Positions 18,171 through 27,923 are shown, counted from the first letter of the stretch. The stretch: 64,000 nt of DNA from Constrictibacter sp. MBR-5 (GCF_040549485.1 NZ_JBEPTK010000001.1:1-64000), one strand, 5' to 3'. Numbers and translations are program-made. Notes: generated by a model not told the origin, from the sequence alone.

Positions 18171-20204
18171 ATGCTGCGATCGCTCGTAGGCAGTAACGAT
18201 CGAAACGGACACGACGGGACCGTGCAGAAACGCTCACTTCTTGAAGCCGTACATGGTTTCGCCGTTGGGGCGACCCAATGGCCGCGTTGGGGGAAACGGC
18301 TCCTATCCGGAGCCGTAGATTTCATCATCGCCGCCGCGGCTCTGTCCGTGGTCGTCGCCGCCTATCAAATGCTGTGCAGCTGCTACGCAGGCCCGCTCCA
18401 TCCGGTTCTCCTGGTGTTTGCGTGCGGTCTGCTGACCGTCGGATCACTGGCGATCTGCGGCATCTACCGGAACGTCGTCCGGCACTGGTCGTATTCGGAG
18501 CTCTTTCCTTTCGCTCTAGGCGTCTTCGCGGCATCGACCGCCAGCGCTACGCTGCTCAGCTTCTCCCTGCCCAACGGAGCTGTTGCGCTCGCGTATCCGC
18601 TGCTGGCGGTGTCGCTGTTCGGGCCTCTGCTCGCATGGCGCCTGATGGCCGTCGCCTTCCTTTATCGTGCGCCAAACCCGCTTCCGCCGGACCAGCGTCG
18701 CCGCAAGCTCGCTGTCTACGGCGCAGGCAGCGCTGGCGCGCAATTGATCAATTGGTTGCAGCGCGAAGGCCGTGCCGAAGTCGTGGCCGTTTTCGACGAC
18801 AACAGCGACCTCCATGGACGGCGACTGCACGGACGTGAGATTAGCCCACCGAGCGATCTTGAGCGGCAGATCACTGCGAAGGGTCTCGAGCAGATCGTGG
18901 TTGCCATCCCGTCGGCTTCGGTCGAGCAGCGGCGAGCGGTTCTCAACAAATTGGCGCGCTACCCAATCAACGTTCAGACGTTGCCCTCCTTATCGGAGAT
19001 CGTCGATGGGCGCCGATCGGCGACGGAATTCCGGGAAGTGACACCGGAGGAACTTCTGAGCCGCGAGCCGGTGAAGCCCGACATCGCGCTGATCAGCCAT
19101 GAAATCGAAGGCAGGCGCGTGATGGTGACTGGCGCCGGCGGCTCGATAGGCTCAGCGCTCTGCCGTGAGATCCTCAGGCACAAACCGCTTGTTCTCGTGC
19201 TCTTCGACGTTTCGGAATTCGCGCTCTACTCAATCGAGCGCGAATTACGCGGCGTGCTGAAGCGTCGCGGCCTTCGGGTGGAGCTAGTGCCAATCCTCGG
19301 ATCCGTGCTGAACCAGGAAGGCCTCAGCCGTACCATGGCCGAGCATCGGATCGACATTGTCTACCATGCAGCGGCGTATAAGCACGTTCCGCTCGTCGAG
19401 GCCAACCCGCTCCGCGGCGTCGAGAACAACGTCTTCGGAACGATGAACGTGGCGAAGGCGGCCATCGAAAACGATGTCAGAAAATTCGTCCTGATCTCTA
19501 CCGACAAGGCGGTGCGGCCGACGAACGTGATGGGCGCCTCCAAGCGAATGGCGGAGAAGGTGGTCGAGGGCCTCAGCGGCGCCGGAACAAGGACCCGCTT
19601 CGCCATCGTCCGGTTCGGCAATGTTCTTGATTCAGCCGGGTCCGTCGTACCTCTGTTCCGCGATCAGATCCGCGACGGTGGCCCCGTCACCGTGACCCAC
19701 CGCGACGTCGTGCGATTCTTCATGACGATACCCGAAGCCGCAGAACTCGTGATCCAGGCCGGGGCGATGGCCGACGAGGGCGTCGAAGTATTCCACCTCG
19801 ACATGGGCGAACCGGTCCGGATCGGCGATCTCGCCGAGAAGCTGATCCACCTCAGCGGCTTTGAGGTCGCGTGCCCGGATCACCCCGGCGGTATCCAGAT
19901 CGAGTATGTCGGGCTTCGTCCGGGCGAGAAGCTCTATGAAGAGTTGCTGGTTGACGGCGAGGCCCAACCGACAAGCCACCCGCGCGTCTACCGCGCCCGC
20001 GACGTGAACGCCTCCTGGGAAAGCATCGAACCGCAGGTGATCCGTGCGCGCGAAGCGATCGAGACGGCCGACGTAGCGATGCTCAAGAGCGTGCTGCGGG
20101 CCTGCGTCGAGGACTACAACCCGCAGCCGTTGAGCCAGACTGCCTCGCCGGCTCTCCCCCAAGCGGCCGCCCCGGTCCGTGAACCGGTCGTCACGGGCGC
20201 ATAA
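18171..20204 (+). CDS. Membrane-anchored UDP-sugar 4,6-dehydratase (WbpM/PglF/CapD family)
   Basis: These enzymes convert UDP-GlcNAc to the 4-keto-6-deoxy sugar used for surface glycans. The 677-residue product has four N-terminal membrane helices (to about residue 155), a first Rossmann domain (AVYGAGSAGAQLINWL) and a second SDR domain (MVTGAGGSIGSALCREI). The catalytic region STDKAVRPTNVMGASKR has Met where short dehydratases have the catalytic Tyr, as is known for WbpM-type enzymes, with Lys four residues on. ATG 18171 is preceded by GAGGAA. It stands alone, without other capsule genes nearby. Confidence 0.88.
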   Translation: MLRSLVGSNDRNGHDGTVQKRSLLEAVHGFAVGATQWPRWGKRLLSGAVDFIIAAAALSVVVAAYQMLCSCYAGPLHPVLLVFACGLLTVGSLAICGIYRNVVRHWSYSELFPFALGVFAASTASATLLSFSLPNGAVALAYPLLAVSLFGPLLAWRLMAVAFLYRAPNPLPPDQRRRKLAVYGAGSAGAQLINWLQREGRAEVVAVFDDNSDLHGRRLHGREISPPSDLERQITAKGLEQIVVAIPSASVEQRRAVLNKLARYPINVQTLPSLSEIVDGRRSATEFREVTPEELLSREPVKPDIALISHEIEGRRVMVTGAGGSIGSALCREILRHKPLVLVLFDVSEFALYSIERELRGVLKRRGLRVELVPILGSVLNQEGLSRTMAEHRIDIVYHAAAYKHVPLVEANPLRGVENNVFGTMNVAKAAIENDVRKFVLISTDKAVRPTNVMGASKRMAEKVVEGLSGAGTRTRFAIVRFGNVLDSAGSVVPLFRDQIRDGGPVTVTHRDVVRFFMTIPEAAELVIQAGAMADEGVEVFHLDMGEPVRIGDLAEKLIHLSGFEVACPDHPGGIQIEYVGLRPGEKLYEELLVDGEAQPTSHPRVYRARDVNASWESIEPQVIRAREAIETADVAMLKSVLRACVEDYNPQPLSQTASPALPQAAAPVREPVVTGA

Positions 20205-20260
20205 CACTCCAAGACGCACCGCGGTGGCAGTCCGGCCATCGCAGCGCGTGCCGCCTCGTG

Positions 20261-22240
20261 TCAGGCGGTCAGTTCCGGAAGGGCCTTGTAAAGATCGAGC
20301 GCAGCGGGATTGTCCAGCGCCTCGACATTCTTGACCGGTCGACCATGCACAATGTCGCGCACCGCCAACTCGGTGATCTTGCCGCTCTTCGTCCGCGGAA
20401 TGTCCGCGACCTGAATGACACGGGCAGGGACATGTCGTGGCGACGCATTCTCGCGGATCTGACGCTTGATTCGATCCCGCAGTGCATCATCCAGGGATAC
20501 GCCCTCGCGCAGCCGAACGAACAGGACCACCCGGGTATCGCCGTCCCACTCCTGCCCGATGACGATCGATTCGACGACCTCCTCCAACTGCTCGACCTGA
20601 CGGTAGATCTCCGCGGTACCGATCCGGACACCGCCCGGGTTGAGCGTGGCGTCCGATCTGCCATAGATCATCATGCCGCCGGCCTGGGTCCACTCGGCCC
20701 AGTCGCCGTGACACCAGACGCCCGGGAATCGTTCGAAATATGCGGATCGATAGCGCTCGCCGTCGGGATCGTTCCAGAACATGACCGGCATCGACGGAAA
20801 CGGTTCGGTACAGACGAGTTCGCCCTTCTGCTCACGGATCGGCTTCCCATCGTCGTCCCATACGTCGACCGCCATTCCGAGCATCGGACCCTGAATTTCA
20901 CCGCGCCGCACCGAAGCCAGCGGATTGCCACCGACGAAGCAACCATAGAGGTCGGTACCTCCCGACATCGAAGCCAGATGGACGTCGCTCTTCACCCGCT
21001 CATAGACGTAGTCGAAGCCTTCCGGGACCAGGGGCGAACCAGTCGAGAGGATGGTCCTGAGCTTGCTCAGATCGTGCGTCTTCGCAGGCTCCAGCCCCGC
21101 CTTGCGGATGCTGTCGATATATTTCGCGGACGTTCCGAAGACGGTCATGCCCTCGTCCTGGGCGAAATCCCAAAGGGCCTCGGGGCCGGGGTGGAAGGGT
21201 GAGCCCTCATACAGCAGCAAAGTGGCGCCGGTGCCGAGCCCGCCGAGCAGCCAATTCCACATCATCCAGCCGAGGGTGGTGAAATAGAAGAGACGATCGC
21301 CCGGCCGCTCGTCGACATGCAGTGCGTGCTCCTTCATGCCAGTGAGCAACGCGCCGCCGTGACTGTGCACGATGCATTTCGGCATACCCGTCGTGCCCGA
21401 CGAGAACAGAATGCAGAGCGGGTGATCGAATGGCAGCGGCGCGAAGCTGGGCTCACCCACAGTCGCACGCCCGAGAAAGGTCTCGAATGAGACGGCCTTA
21501 GGAAGACCGCCGAGATCAGGTTCATTCTGCAGGAACGGGATGACGACGAGTGCCTCGACCGTCGGCAACCCCACCATTACGTCCGTCAGCTTTGCAGCTT
21601 GGTCGAGACTCTTGCCGGCATATTTATAGCCGTCGACCGAGAACAGGATCCTCGGTTCGATCTGCCCGAAGCGGTCCGTAACGCCCCGCACACCGAAGTC
21701 GGGCGAACAGGACGACCACACCGCACCAATGCTCGCAGCCGCGAGCTTGCACGCCATTGCCTCGGGGATGTTGGGCAGGTAGCCCGCCACCCTGTCCCCT
21801 TTCTTGATCCCCGCATCGACCAACGCGGTCGCGATTCGCGCGACCAGCGCCCGCAGTTCGTCCCGCGTCAGGCTGCGCCGCAACCCGTCCTCCCGGCGGA
21901 AGATGATCGCCGGCTCGCTGCCGGTGTGGCGCAGCATGTTTTCGGCGAAATTGACGCTGCCGTCGGGGAAGAAGCACGCCCCGGGCATCTTCTCGCGATT
22001 CGACAGGACACGTTCACCACAGTCCCCGACCAGATCGAGCTCGTCCCAAAGTGTCTGCCAGAACTCCTCGAGCCGATCGATCGACCAGCGGTGGGCGGCG
22101 TCGTAGTTCGGCAGCGCCACTCCCCATCGGCCCTCCGCCGCGCGGAGGAACCGATGGAGATTGGTAGCCGCCTTGCGGTCCTCGGAAGGTTCCCAGAGCA
22201 CCTCGTTCACCACGACCACCTCTTTAAAACACAGCGCCAA
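20261..22240 (-). CDS. aacS: Acetoacetyl-CoA synthetase
   Basis: It activates acetoacetate to its CoA ester with ATP, feeding ketone bodies or polyhydroxybutyrate breakdown into central metabolism. The 659-residue protein is an ANL-superfamily enzyme with the N-terminal layout typical of acetoacetyl-CoA synthetases (AAHRWSIDRLEEFWQTLWDE), the phosphate loop ILFSSGTTGMPKCIVHSHGG, the hinge region YGRSDATLNPGGVRIGTAEI and the late catalytic Lys in IPRTKSGKITELAV. The first few residues (MALCFKEVVVV) are uncertain; GTG codons 24-33 nt downstream are alternatives. Confidence 0.92.
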   Translation of the reverse strand: MALCFKEVVVVNEVLWEPSEDRKAATNLHRFLRAAEGRWGVALPNYDAAHRWSIDRLEEFWQTLWDELDLVGDCGERVLSNREKMPGACFFPDGSVNFAENMLRHTGSEPAIIFRREDGLRRSLTRDELRALVARIATALVDAGIKKGDRVAGYLPNIPEAMACKLAAASIGAVWSSCSPDFGVRGVTDRFGQIEPRILFSVDGYKYAGKSLDQAAKLTDVMVGLPTVEALVVIPFLQNEPDLGGLPKAVSFETFLGRATVGEPSFAPLPFDHPLCILFSSGTTGMPKCIVHSHGGALLTGMKEHALHVDERPGDRLFYFTTLGWMMWNWLLGGLGTGATLLLYEGSPFHPGPEALWDFAQDEGMTVFGTSAKYIDSIRKAGLEPAKTHDLSKLRTILSTGSPLVPEGFDYVYERVKSDVHLASMSGGTDLYGCFVGGNPLASVRRGEIQGPMLGMAVDVWDDDGKPIREQKGELVCTEPFPSMPVMFWNDPDGERYRSAYFERFPGVWCHGDWAEWTQAGGMMIYGRSDATLNPGGVRIGTAEIYRQVEQLEEVVESIVIGQEWDGDTRVVLFVRLREGVSLDDALRDRIKRQIRENASPRHVPARVIQVADIPRTKSGKITELAVRDIVHGRPVKNVEALDNPAALDLYKALPELTA

Positions 22241-22298
22241 CTTCGGCAGAAACTAACATGTGGCCGGCAGGGCTTCGAGTCCGGGCCGGATCGGGCGG

Positions 22299-23531
22299 TC
22301 AAGTGGCACGCCGCGCGAGATCTTCGAGCACGAAAGAAGTCAGACCCTCGGGCCGATCCCGCAGCGCTGCGATGCAGGGCACCGGCTCCGCCAGCAGCAG
22401 CCGCTCGACCACTTGAGGGTTGGCGCCGCGCGCGATACTCGGCAGTCCCTCGATCGGCACTTCGAGTGAGCCCATGCAGCCGATGCGCCCCGCGGGAGTA
22501 GCCCTCAGCTTGGCGAGGCCGCAAGGCGTGGCGCAGTGCGGCCCTACGAAAGGAATCGTCCAGTTCGCGAGGTTACGGAAACGCCCCTGGAGCACATCGC
22601 CCGGCGCAGACGAATAGACGGCGACGCCGGGTGTCGCGAACAACTTGCTCATATGCGCCGGTCCGGAATCGGCGAATACTCCATAGTCGAAGCCGTCGAT
22701 CGCCGACAGCAGCGCGCCGATACTGGCGAAACCGTCAAGAATCTCTACGCCAGCTGGCAACCCGCCGATCTCCCGGGCGTAAAGGACGCCCTGGTGCTGG
22801 TCCTTGTTGAGGCACAGCACGACGCGCCCTCGTTCCGCCAGCGCTTCGCAGAGTGCGCGCGTCGCCGCGATCGGCAACGTGCGGAGCGGGGAAGACGCCA
22901 GTGGCAGGATGCCGATCACCGGCGGACGGTCCGCGGGAAGAGCTTTCCCCTCTACACCGTATCGCCGGCTCGGCGCCACATTGAACGCCTCGAGAAGATC
23001 GGCCTCCATATCGACCGGCCAAATGTCGATGTCCCGACGGCTCTCCAGATGTCCGAGATCGACGACAACATCCCACCGCCGCAGTTCCCGCTCGCCGATC
23101 CAGAGCGGGAAGACGGTCGTCTGCGGGTCCGTCAGGTAGATATCGGCGGCCGAGCGGGCGCAGAAGACGCCAAGCCCGCCCATGGAGAATTTCTCGCGCA
23201 GCGCCTGCAGGAAAAGCAGCGTCGCGACGTTGCTGCCGAGAGCCTGGGATGGCAGCAGGAAAAGGGCACGCTTGCCGGTGAAGTCGTAGGTCGGCCAGTC
23301 GCTTCGCGGCAGCGATGGCAGTGTGGCACGGGTTTCGATCACCCGGAACTGCTTGGGCGTCGCGACGACCACCCGGTTCGCGAACTGCTCCGACGTCGTA
23401 TAGAAGGTCTCGCCGCCCCGGCCCATCTGCAGCGCGTTCTCGCCGGTGTTATGCTGGCGAAACCGGAACGGTGCCTTCGCGGCGAACTTCAGCAGCGGGG
23501 TGCGCGTCACCGCGGTATCGGGCACCGTCAT
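22299..23531 (-). CDS. Glycosyltransferase family 9 (heptosyltransferase-like) protein
   Basis: The 410-residue protein shows a GT-B fold with ALFLLPSQALGSNVATLLFL early and the GT9 hallmark VFADSGPAHMSKLFATPGVA near the C-terminus. An additional Cys-rich segment (GPHCATPCGLAKLRATPAG) lies downstream. GT9 enzymes add heptose or other sugars to lipopolysaccharide core. Its first 4 nt overlap the end of the methyltransferase upstream, so the two are translated together. The acceptor cannot be inferred. Confidence 0.78.
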   Translation of the reverse strand: MTVPDTAVTRTPLLKFAAKAPFRFRQHNTGENALQMGRGGETFYTTSEQFANRVVVATPKQFRVIETRATLPSLPRSDWPTYDFTGKRALFLLPSQALGSNVATLLFLQALREKFSMGGLGVFCARSAADIYLTDPQTTVFPLWIGERELRRWDVVVDLGHLESRRDIDIWPVDMEADLLEAFNVAPSRRYGVEGKALPADRPPVIGILPLASSPLRTLPIAATRALCEALAERGRVVLCLNKDQHQGVLYAREIGGLPAGVEILDGFASIGALLSAIDGFDYGVFADSGPAHMSKLFATPGVAVYSSAPGDVLQGRFRNLANWTIPFVGPHCATPCGLAKLRATPAGRIGCMGSLEVPIEGLPSIARGANPQVVERLLLAEPVPCIAALRDRPEGLTSFVLEDLARRAT

Positions 23532-24109
23532 GCCCGCCCGGGCTTTACCGCACGCAGCACGATCTCGGTTTCCTTGATCACGTTGTTGAAGCGGCGCATC
23601 GCGACGGCGAGATCGGCCGGCTTCAGCCTTCCGGCGTCCAGATCACCGCGCCACGGCTGGTCGGGCCGCATGTTCACCGACTCGATGGCGAAATCGACGC
23701 CGAGGTAAATGCCCAGTGGCGAGTTCGGCATCCCCTTCGCCGCCCATTCGCGGTTCTTGGCTTGGTCGAACAGTTCCAGGCCCTGCGGGGTCACCGGCCG
23801 CACATGCGTCGGGTCGCTGAGAAAGTCGTCATGTCGCGGGTGCGGCACGGCGATGCGCACCGAGGCGCCCGGCGCACACACCCGATAGAGCTCCCGGATG
23901 ACGTTCAGGTAGATCGCAGGTGTCGCTCCCAGATGCTCGAGAACGTGGCGAAGCTCGATCTCCTGCGCCGCGTCGTCGGGGAACGGCCACGGAAACTGCT
24001 CCAGGTCCACCACGGCGTCGGGCGCACAGGCGGGCGAGTGATCCACGTTCACCCAGCCCTCCATCTTCTTCAGCCCGCATCCGAGGTTCAGCCGCACCGG
24101 TCTTTCCAC
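23528..24109 (-). CDS. Class I SAM-dependent methyltransferase
   Basis: The 193-residue protein begins with the SAM-binding motif RLNLGCGLKKMEGWVNVDH, followed by an acidic strand (AVVDLEQFPWPFPDDA) and IELRHVLEHL, then a post-motif Pro-rich strand SVRIAVPHPRHDDFLSDPTH. This form is common in sugar or surface-glycan modification clusters. It overlaps the GT9 gene, consistent with a joint role in envelope glycan modification. It diverges from the PLP-homeostasis gene across 74 bp. Confidence 0.82.
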   Translation of the reverse strand: MERPVRLNLGCGLKKMEGWVNVDHSPACAPDAVVDLEQFPWPFPDDAAQEIELRHVLEHLGATPAIYLNVIRELYRVCAPGASVRIAVPHPRHDDFLSDPTHVRPVTPQGLELFDQAKNREWAAKGMPNSPLGIYLGVDFAIESVNMRPDQPWRGDLDAGRLKPADLAVAMRRFNNVIKETEIVLRAVKPGRA

Positions 24110-24183
24110 ATCCTTGCCGACAATGCGCAGACATCATAACCCAGCATGTGGAATCAAGCCGCCCGGCTGTTAAAGTCCGTTCC

Positions 24184-24885
24184 ATGGAACACGCGACGGA
24201 ACAGAACGAAGTCGAGATCACGGTCGCCGCAGCACTGGCGGGGGTCCGTGGACGCATCGCAAAAGCGGCGACGGCCGCAGGCCGCTCCGCCGATGCGGTA
24301 ACGCTCGTCGGCGTCAGCAAGGTGCAGCCGCCGGAGCGCATAGAGGCCGCACTCGCCTCCGGCCTGCGGGTCTTCGGCGAGAATCGGGTCCAAGAGGCGG
24401 CGGGCCGGTGGGAATCGCTCCGGCCGCTCTACCCCGACCTCCAACTGCACCTGATCGGGCCGTTGCAGACCAACAAGGTGAAGCAGGCCGTCGCCCTCTT
24501 CGACGTCATCGAGAGCGTCGACCGACCACGTCTCGCCGAGGCATTGGCCGCGGAGATGACGCGAACCGGCCGCCAGCTTCCCTGCTTCATCCAGATCAAC
24601 ACCGGCGAGGAGCCGCAGAAGGCGGGCGTGCTGCCCGCCGATGCCGATGCCTTCATCGTGCGCTGCCGTGATGAGTTCGGCCTTCAAGTGGTCGGCCTGA
24701 TGTGCATCCCACCGGCCGACGAGGAGCCCTCGCCCCACTTCGCGCTGCTCGCGGAGATGGCGAAGCGGCACGGGCTGTCGGGGCTGAGCATGGGAATGAG
24801 CGGCGACTACGAAATCGCCGTGCGGCTCGGCGCCACCCATGTCCGAGTCGGCAGCGCGATCTTCGGGACACGCCTGCAGAAGTAG
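24184..24885 (+). CDS. YggS/PROSC-type PLP homeostasis protein
   Basis: It binds pyridoxal phosphate and buffers its free level in the cytoplasm. The 233-residue product has the full family signature: PLP Lys in LVGVSKVQP, then FGENRVQEAAGRWESL, LHLIGPLQTNKVKQAV, VLIQINTGEEPQKAG-like sequence FIQINTGEEPQKAG, GLMCIPP and the terminal GLSMGMSGDYEIAVRLGATH with VRVGSAIFG. The length is normal. It converges on the next gene with a 21-nt gap. Confidence 0.95.
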   Translation: MEHATEQNEVEITVAAALAGVRGRIAKAATAAGRSADAVTLVGVSKVQPPERIEAALASGLRVFGENRVQEAAGRWESLRPLYPDLQLHLIGPLQTNKVKQAVALFDVIESVDRPRLAEALAAEMTRTGRQLPCFIQINTGEEPQKAGVLPADADAFIVRCRDEFGLQVVGLMCIPPADEEPSPHFALLAEMAKRHGLSGLSMGMSGDYEIAVRLGATHVRVGSAIFGTRLQK

Positions 24886-24906
24886 GCGCTGCCGGAGCAG
24901 CCGCGC

Positions 24907-26001
24907 TCAGCCCGAACTGGCGCCTCCACTTTCGGTGGGTTTGCGAGCCGGCTGACCCGCTCCGCCGTAGCGATCGAGATTCTGCAGGACGCGGTCGGCG
25001 AACCACGGCGGCACCTGCCGGTTGGGTTGCGGTGCCGCGCGCGCCGGCTCGGCGGCAACCGGATCGGGCTCTCCGACGGGTTGCGCTTCATTTCGAACCG
25101 TCGGGGCAGAGGCCCGCCCGATCGCATTTTCGGCAGGCGCCGAGGCGGCACTCTTGGCAGAAGCGGGTTCCGCCGTTGCCTCGGCGGCGGCCGCAACGGG
25201 CGGCCGCCGCACGACCGGCACGCTCGGGACGGCCGTGGCGAAGTAAGTGCGAATGTCCTTTCCAGCGGCGGATCGCGTGGCACCGGCATTGCCGTTGTAG
25301 GCGGCAAGATCGAATCGGTTGGGCGGCTCGGCACCCTTCAGATCCCGAGGCTGCGAGGCGGCCATCAGGGCCGCGAGCGTCGCTTCACCCGCCGCGCCGA
25401 TGTCCGCAGGCCCCGCCGCCTTCGGCTCGGCAGCAGGTGCCGGGGCCTCATCCGGTCGCACGGACTGTGGGAGTACCGGTTCCCCTGGGTTGGTGGCCCT
25501 CTTGGGGAGCTCGGCGACCTGCTGCAGTGCTGTGGTATCCGGTGGAGTGATCGCGGCGGACTCCAGAGTCGGAGCCGTAGCGGCGGCAATGGAGGTCGCC
25601 GGCGAGGTCCGCGAGGAGTTCGTCCCGAGGGCGGCGTCCGCAACCCGCGCCAGCGGATCGCCGAGCATGCTGTCCACCACCGCACCGCCGGCGCCCAGCA
25701 GCAAGCCGGCAGGGCCACCGAACACGAGGCCGCCCATGACCTTGACCGCGGGCTTGATCGTATCGCCCGTCAGAGCCCGATAGACCTGTGACACGCCCGG
25801 AATGTGCTGGAGCGGATTGATCAGATCGACGAGGTCGCTGAAGGTCAGATCCTCGGTGGCCGCCTGGGTGTAGCCACCCATCGTCCCCTTTTCGACATCG
25901 AACGCATCGGCGGCGCTCCAGTCAGCCCGCACCGCCGCCGCCCGCGGGCGAATCGGTTCGACGGTCTGAATGGTGGGCGGCAGCGCGGCGGTTGTCGTCA
26001 T
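24907..26001 (-). CDS. Conserved hypothetical protein with a hydrophobic Gly-rich core and Ala/Pro-rich tail
   Basis: The 364-residue product has no enzyme motif that I know. Residues about 45-125 form a compact segment (TFSDLVDLINPLQHIPGVSQ, then VYRALTGDTIKPAVKVMGG and a Gly/Ala-rich membrane-like stretch), which looks conserved and could insert in or bind a membrane. The rest (residues 130-364) is low-complexity Ala/Pro/Glu sequence, probably disordered. A short motif PPWFADRVLQNLDRYG closes the protein. It lies downstream of a CDP-alcohol phosphotransferase gene on the same strand after 66 nt. Confidence 0.7.
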   Translation of the reverse strand: MTTTAALPPTIQTVEPIRPRAAAVRADWSAADAFDVEKGTMGGYTQAATEDLTFSDLVDLINPLQHIPGVSQVYRALTGDTIKPAVKVMGGLVFGGPAGLLLGAGGAVVDSMLGDPLARVADAALGTNSSRTSPATSIAAATAPTLESAAITPPDTTALQQVAELPKRATNPGEPVLPQSVRPDEAPAPAAEPKAAGPADIGAAGEATLAALMAASQPRDLKGAEPPNRFDLAAYNGNAGATRSAAGKDIRTYFATAVPSVPVVRRPPVAAAAEATAEPASAKSAASAPAENAIGRASAPTVRNEAQPVGEPDPVAAEPARAAPQPNRQVPPWFADRVLQNLDRYGGAGQPARKPTESGGASSG

Positions 26002-26067
26002 CCGATCCTCCTCGTCCCGATGGAGAGCAACAACGGTGCCACCCGAAAGGCCAGCAAAATGGCGGGC

Positions 26068-26907
26068 CTATCTCAACGGGCGGGCAGATCTTGCCGACCG
26101 TTCGGCATCTGCTGCCGGGCCAGTCCTGCCCTTCCTGGCAAGGAGGGCGATGTCGCGCGCGAAGGACCACGACAACGCCGCCAACGCCGCCAGCAGCGCG
26201 ACCGAGGGCCACGGCGCCGGCATCCAGGGCGGTATGCACGCGACGAGCGTCGCGACCTGAATCACACAGACGGTCTGGCGCCGGCGGCTCGGCGGCAAGT
26301 CGGCGCGCAGCCATGGCCACAGCGATCCCGCCGCGACGAACACGTAGCGCATGAGGCCGGACGCGATGACCCAGATGCCCGCGTGGCCCAGGCGAAAGAC
26401 CAGGATTGCGAGAACGAGGGTGGTGAAGGCGTCCACCTCCCTGTCCATGCGCGCGCCGAACTCCGACGCGGATCGGCTTCGTCGCGCGACGAAGCCGTCG
26501 ACGCCGTCCGTCACCAGCGCAATCGCCGCCATGCCGGCCAGGAGCCAAAGCTGGCCATCGGACAGTTCCGGAGCGGACACCGCTCCGGCTGCCACGAGGC
26601 TGGTGGCGAAGCCTCGCGCGAGCGTGATGCGATCGGCCGCTCGCAGATCCCTGTCACGGCCCCATCGCCACGCCGCCACACCGGCGCCGAGGATCGTCAG
26701 CGCCCAGCACACCGCCATGCCGACCCCGGCGGGCACGGACGCCAAACGCCCCAAACCCGCGGCGGCCATCATGCCCGCCGCACACAGCAAGAGGAGTTCA
26801 GTTATCGTCGCCTCGAAAGAGCGGATGCGCACCTGAGCGCCTCGCAGAACGTATCTAAAGGATCGCCCCGACCGGACAGTGGGCGGGTCGGCTTCTCGCT
26901 CTATCAT
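26068..26907 (-). CDS. CDP-alcohol phosphatidyltransferase family membrane protein
   Basis: These enzymes transfer a phospho-alcohol from a CDP-linked donor, as in phospholipid synthesis. The exact signature DGxxARx8Gx3Dx3D is present (DGFVARRSRSASEFGARMDR followed by EVD). Several membrane helices flank it, and the 279-residue length is plausible. I chose the ATG at 26907 because the residues after it lead directly into the first membrane region. It diverges from the five-gene operon starting at 26967, sharing a 59-bp promoter gap, so it may act in the same pathway. Confidence 0.8.
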   Translation of the reverse strand: MIEREADPPTVRSGRSFRYVLRGAQVRIRSFEATITELLLLCAAGMMAAAGLGRLASVPAGVGMAVCWALTILGAGVAAWRWGRDRDLRAADRITLARGFATSLVAAGAVSAPELSDGQLWLLAGMAAIALVTDGVDGFVARRSRSASEFGARMDREVDAFTTLVLAILVFRLGHAGIWVIASGLMRYVFVAAGSLWPWLRADLPPSRRRQTVCVIQVATLVACIPPWMPAPWPSVALLAALAALSWSFARDIALLARKGRTGPAADAERSARSARPLR

Positions 26908-26966
26908 CTTTGTGGTCGCGAGCACTCGGAGACAAGGTTGCGACGCGGAACTGCGGAGGGGACCGT

Positions 26967-27923
26967 TTGAGGATCGAACTTGAGGCCGCCCGCCCGCCGG
27001 GGGCGGCCAGGCGGCCGGACGTCGATGCGGACACGGCTTGGGCCGCACTGCTGGCGGTTCGCGACCATACGCGGCGATCGGGCAGGACGCGGGGAGACCT
27101 GTCGCTGCGGCGCTGCGACGACCGCAGCGGCTTTGACGTTCTGACGGGACGCGCCCGCGACGCGATCCTGATCAGCACCGACGATGGCGGATGGGAGAGC
27201 GCAGCACCGCCCGACCGGGGTGCGGCGCTTCTCCTGGACCTGTACATGCCGTTGTGTCGCGAGTCCGGCGGCGACGGCCGTCCCTACGTCGTCGGCCACC
27301 TCGGCCAGAGCCTGGACGGTCGGATCGCCACGGTGAGCGGCGTCTCCCAATGGGTGACCGGCCCGGCGGACCTAACCCACACGCACCGGATGCGCGCGCT
27401 CGCCGACGCTGTCCTGGTCGGTGCGGGAACGGTGAGACAGGACGATCCGCGCCTCACCGTTCGCCGCGTCGACGGCCGCAACCCGCTGCGCGTCGTCATC
27501 GACCCGCAGCGCCGCCTTCCCGCCGATCGCCACGTCTTCACCGATGGGAACGCAGAGACCCTGGTGTTCTGCGGAAGGGACGCCGCAGAGCCCGCCGGTC
27601 CCCGCACAGCCGCCAGTGCCCAGGTCATCGGACTTCCCTGCGATCAGACCGGCGGCCTGCAGCCGGCGGCCATCTGCGCCGCCCTCGCGGAGCGCGGCAT
27701 AAGGCTGCTCTTCGTCGAAGGCGGCGGTGTCACCGTCTCTCGCTTCCTGCAGGCGGGCTGCCTGGATCGATTGCAGGTGACGGTGGCGCCCCTGGTGATC
27801 GGCTCCGGCAGGCCCGCCATATCGCTGCCAGAGATAGCCGACCTCTCGCGCGTGCTCCGACCGCGTGTGCGGCACATCACCCTCGGCGTCGACGTGATGT
27901 TCGACTGCGTCTTCGATGGGTGA
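26967..27923 (+). CDS. RibD C-terminal-like (dihydrofolate-reductase-fold) reductase
   Basis: The 318-residue protein has an N-terminal region of about 100 residues without known motif, then a RibD_C reductase domain: YVVGHLGQSLDGRIAT, ADAVLVGAGTVRQDDPRLTV, NPLRVVIDP and LLFVEGGGVTVSRFL, matching the NADPH-dependent reductase half of RibD. There is no deaminase domain, so it is not a complete riboflavin enzyme. In its operon a pterin- or pyrimidine-like substrate is plausible. The chosen TTG start at 26967 has GGAGGGG 5 nt upstream. It heads the operon. Confidence 0.8.
   Translation: MRIELEAARPPGAARRPDVDADTAWAALLAVRDHTRRSGRTRGDLSLRRCDDRSGFDVLTGRARDAILISTDDGGWESAAPPDRGAALLLDLYMPLCRESGGDGRPYVVGHLGQSLDGRIATVSGVSQWVTGPADLTHTHRMRALADAVLVGAGTVRQDDPRLTVRRVDGRNPLRVVIDPQRRLPADRHVFTDGNAETLVFCGRDAAEPAGPRTAASAQVIGLPCDQTGGLQPAAICAALAERGIRLLFVEGGGVTVSRFLQAGCLDRLQVTVAPLVIGSGRPAISLPEIADLSRVLRPRVRHITLGVDVMFDCVFDG

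Noticed and set aside
17867-18328. A 153-codon minus-strand frame in the gap before the dehydratase gene
   Set aside because: It overlaps the real gene start on the other strand and has no recognisable segment or ribosome site.
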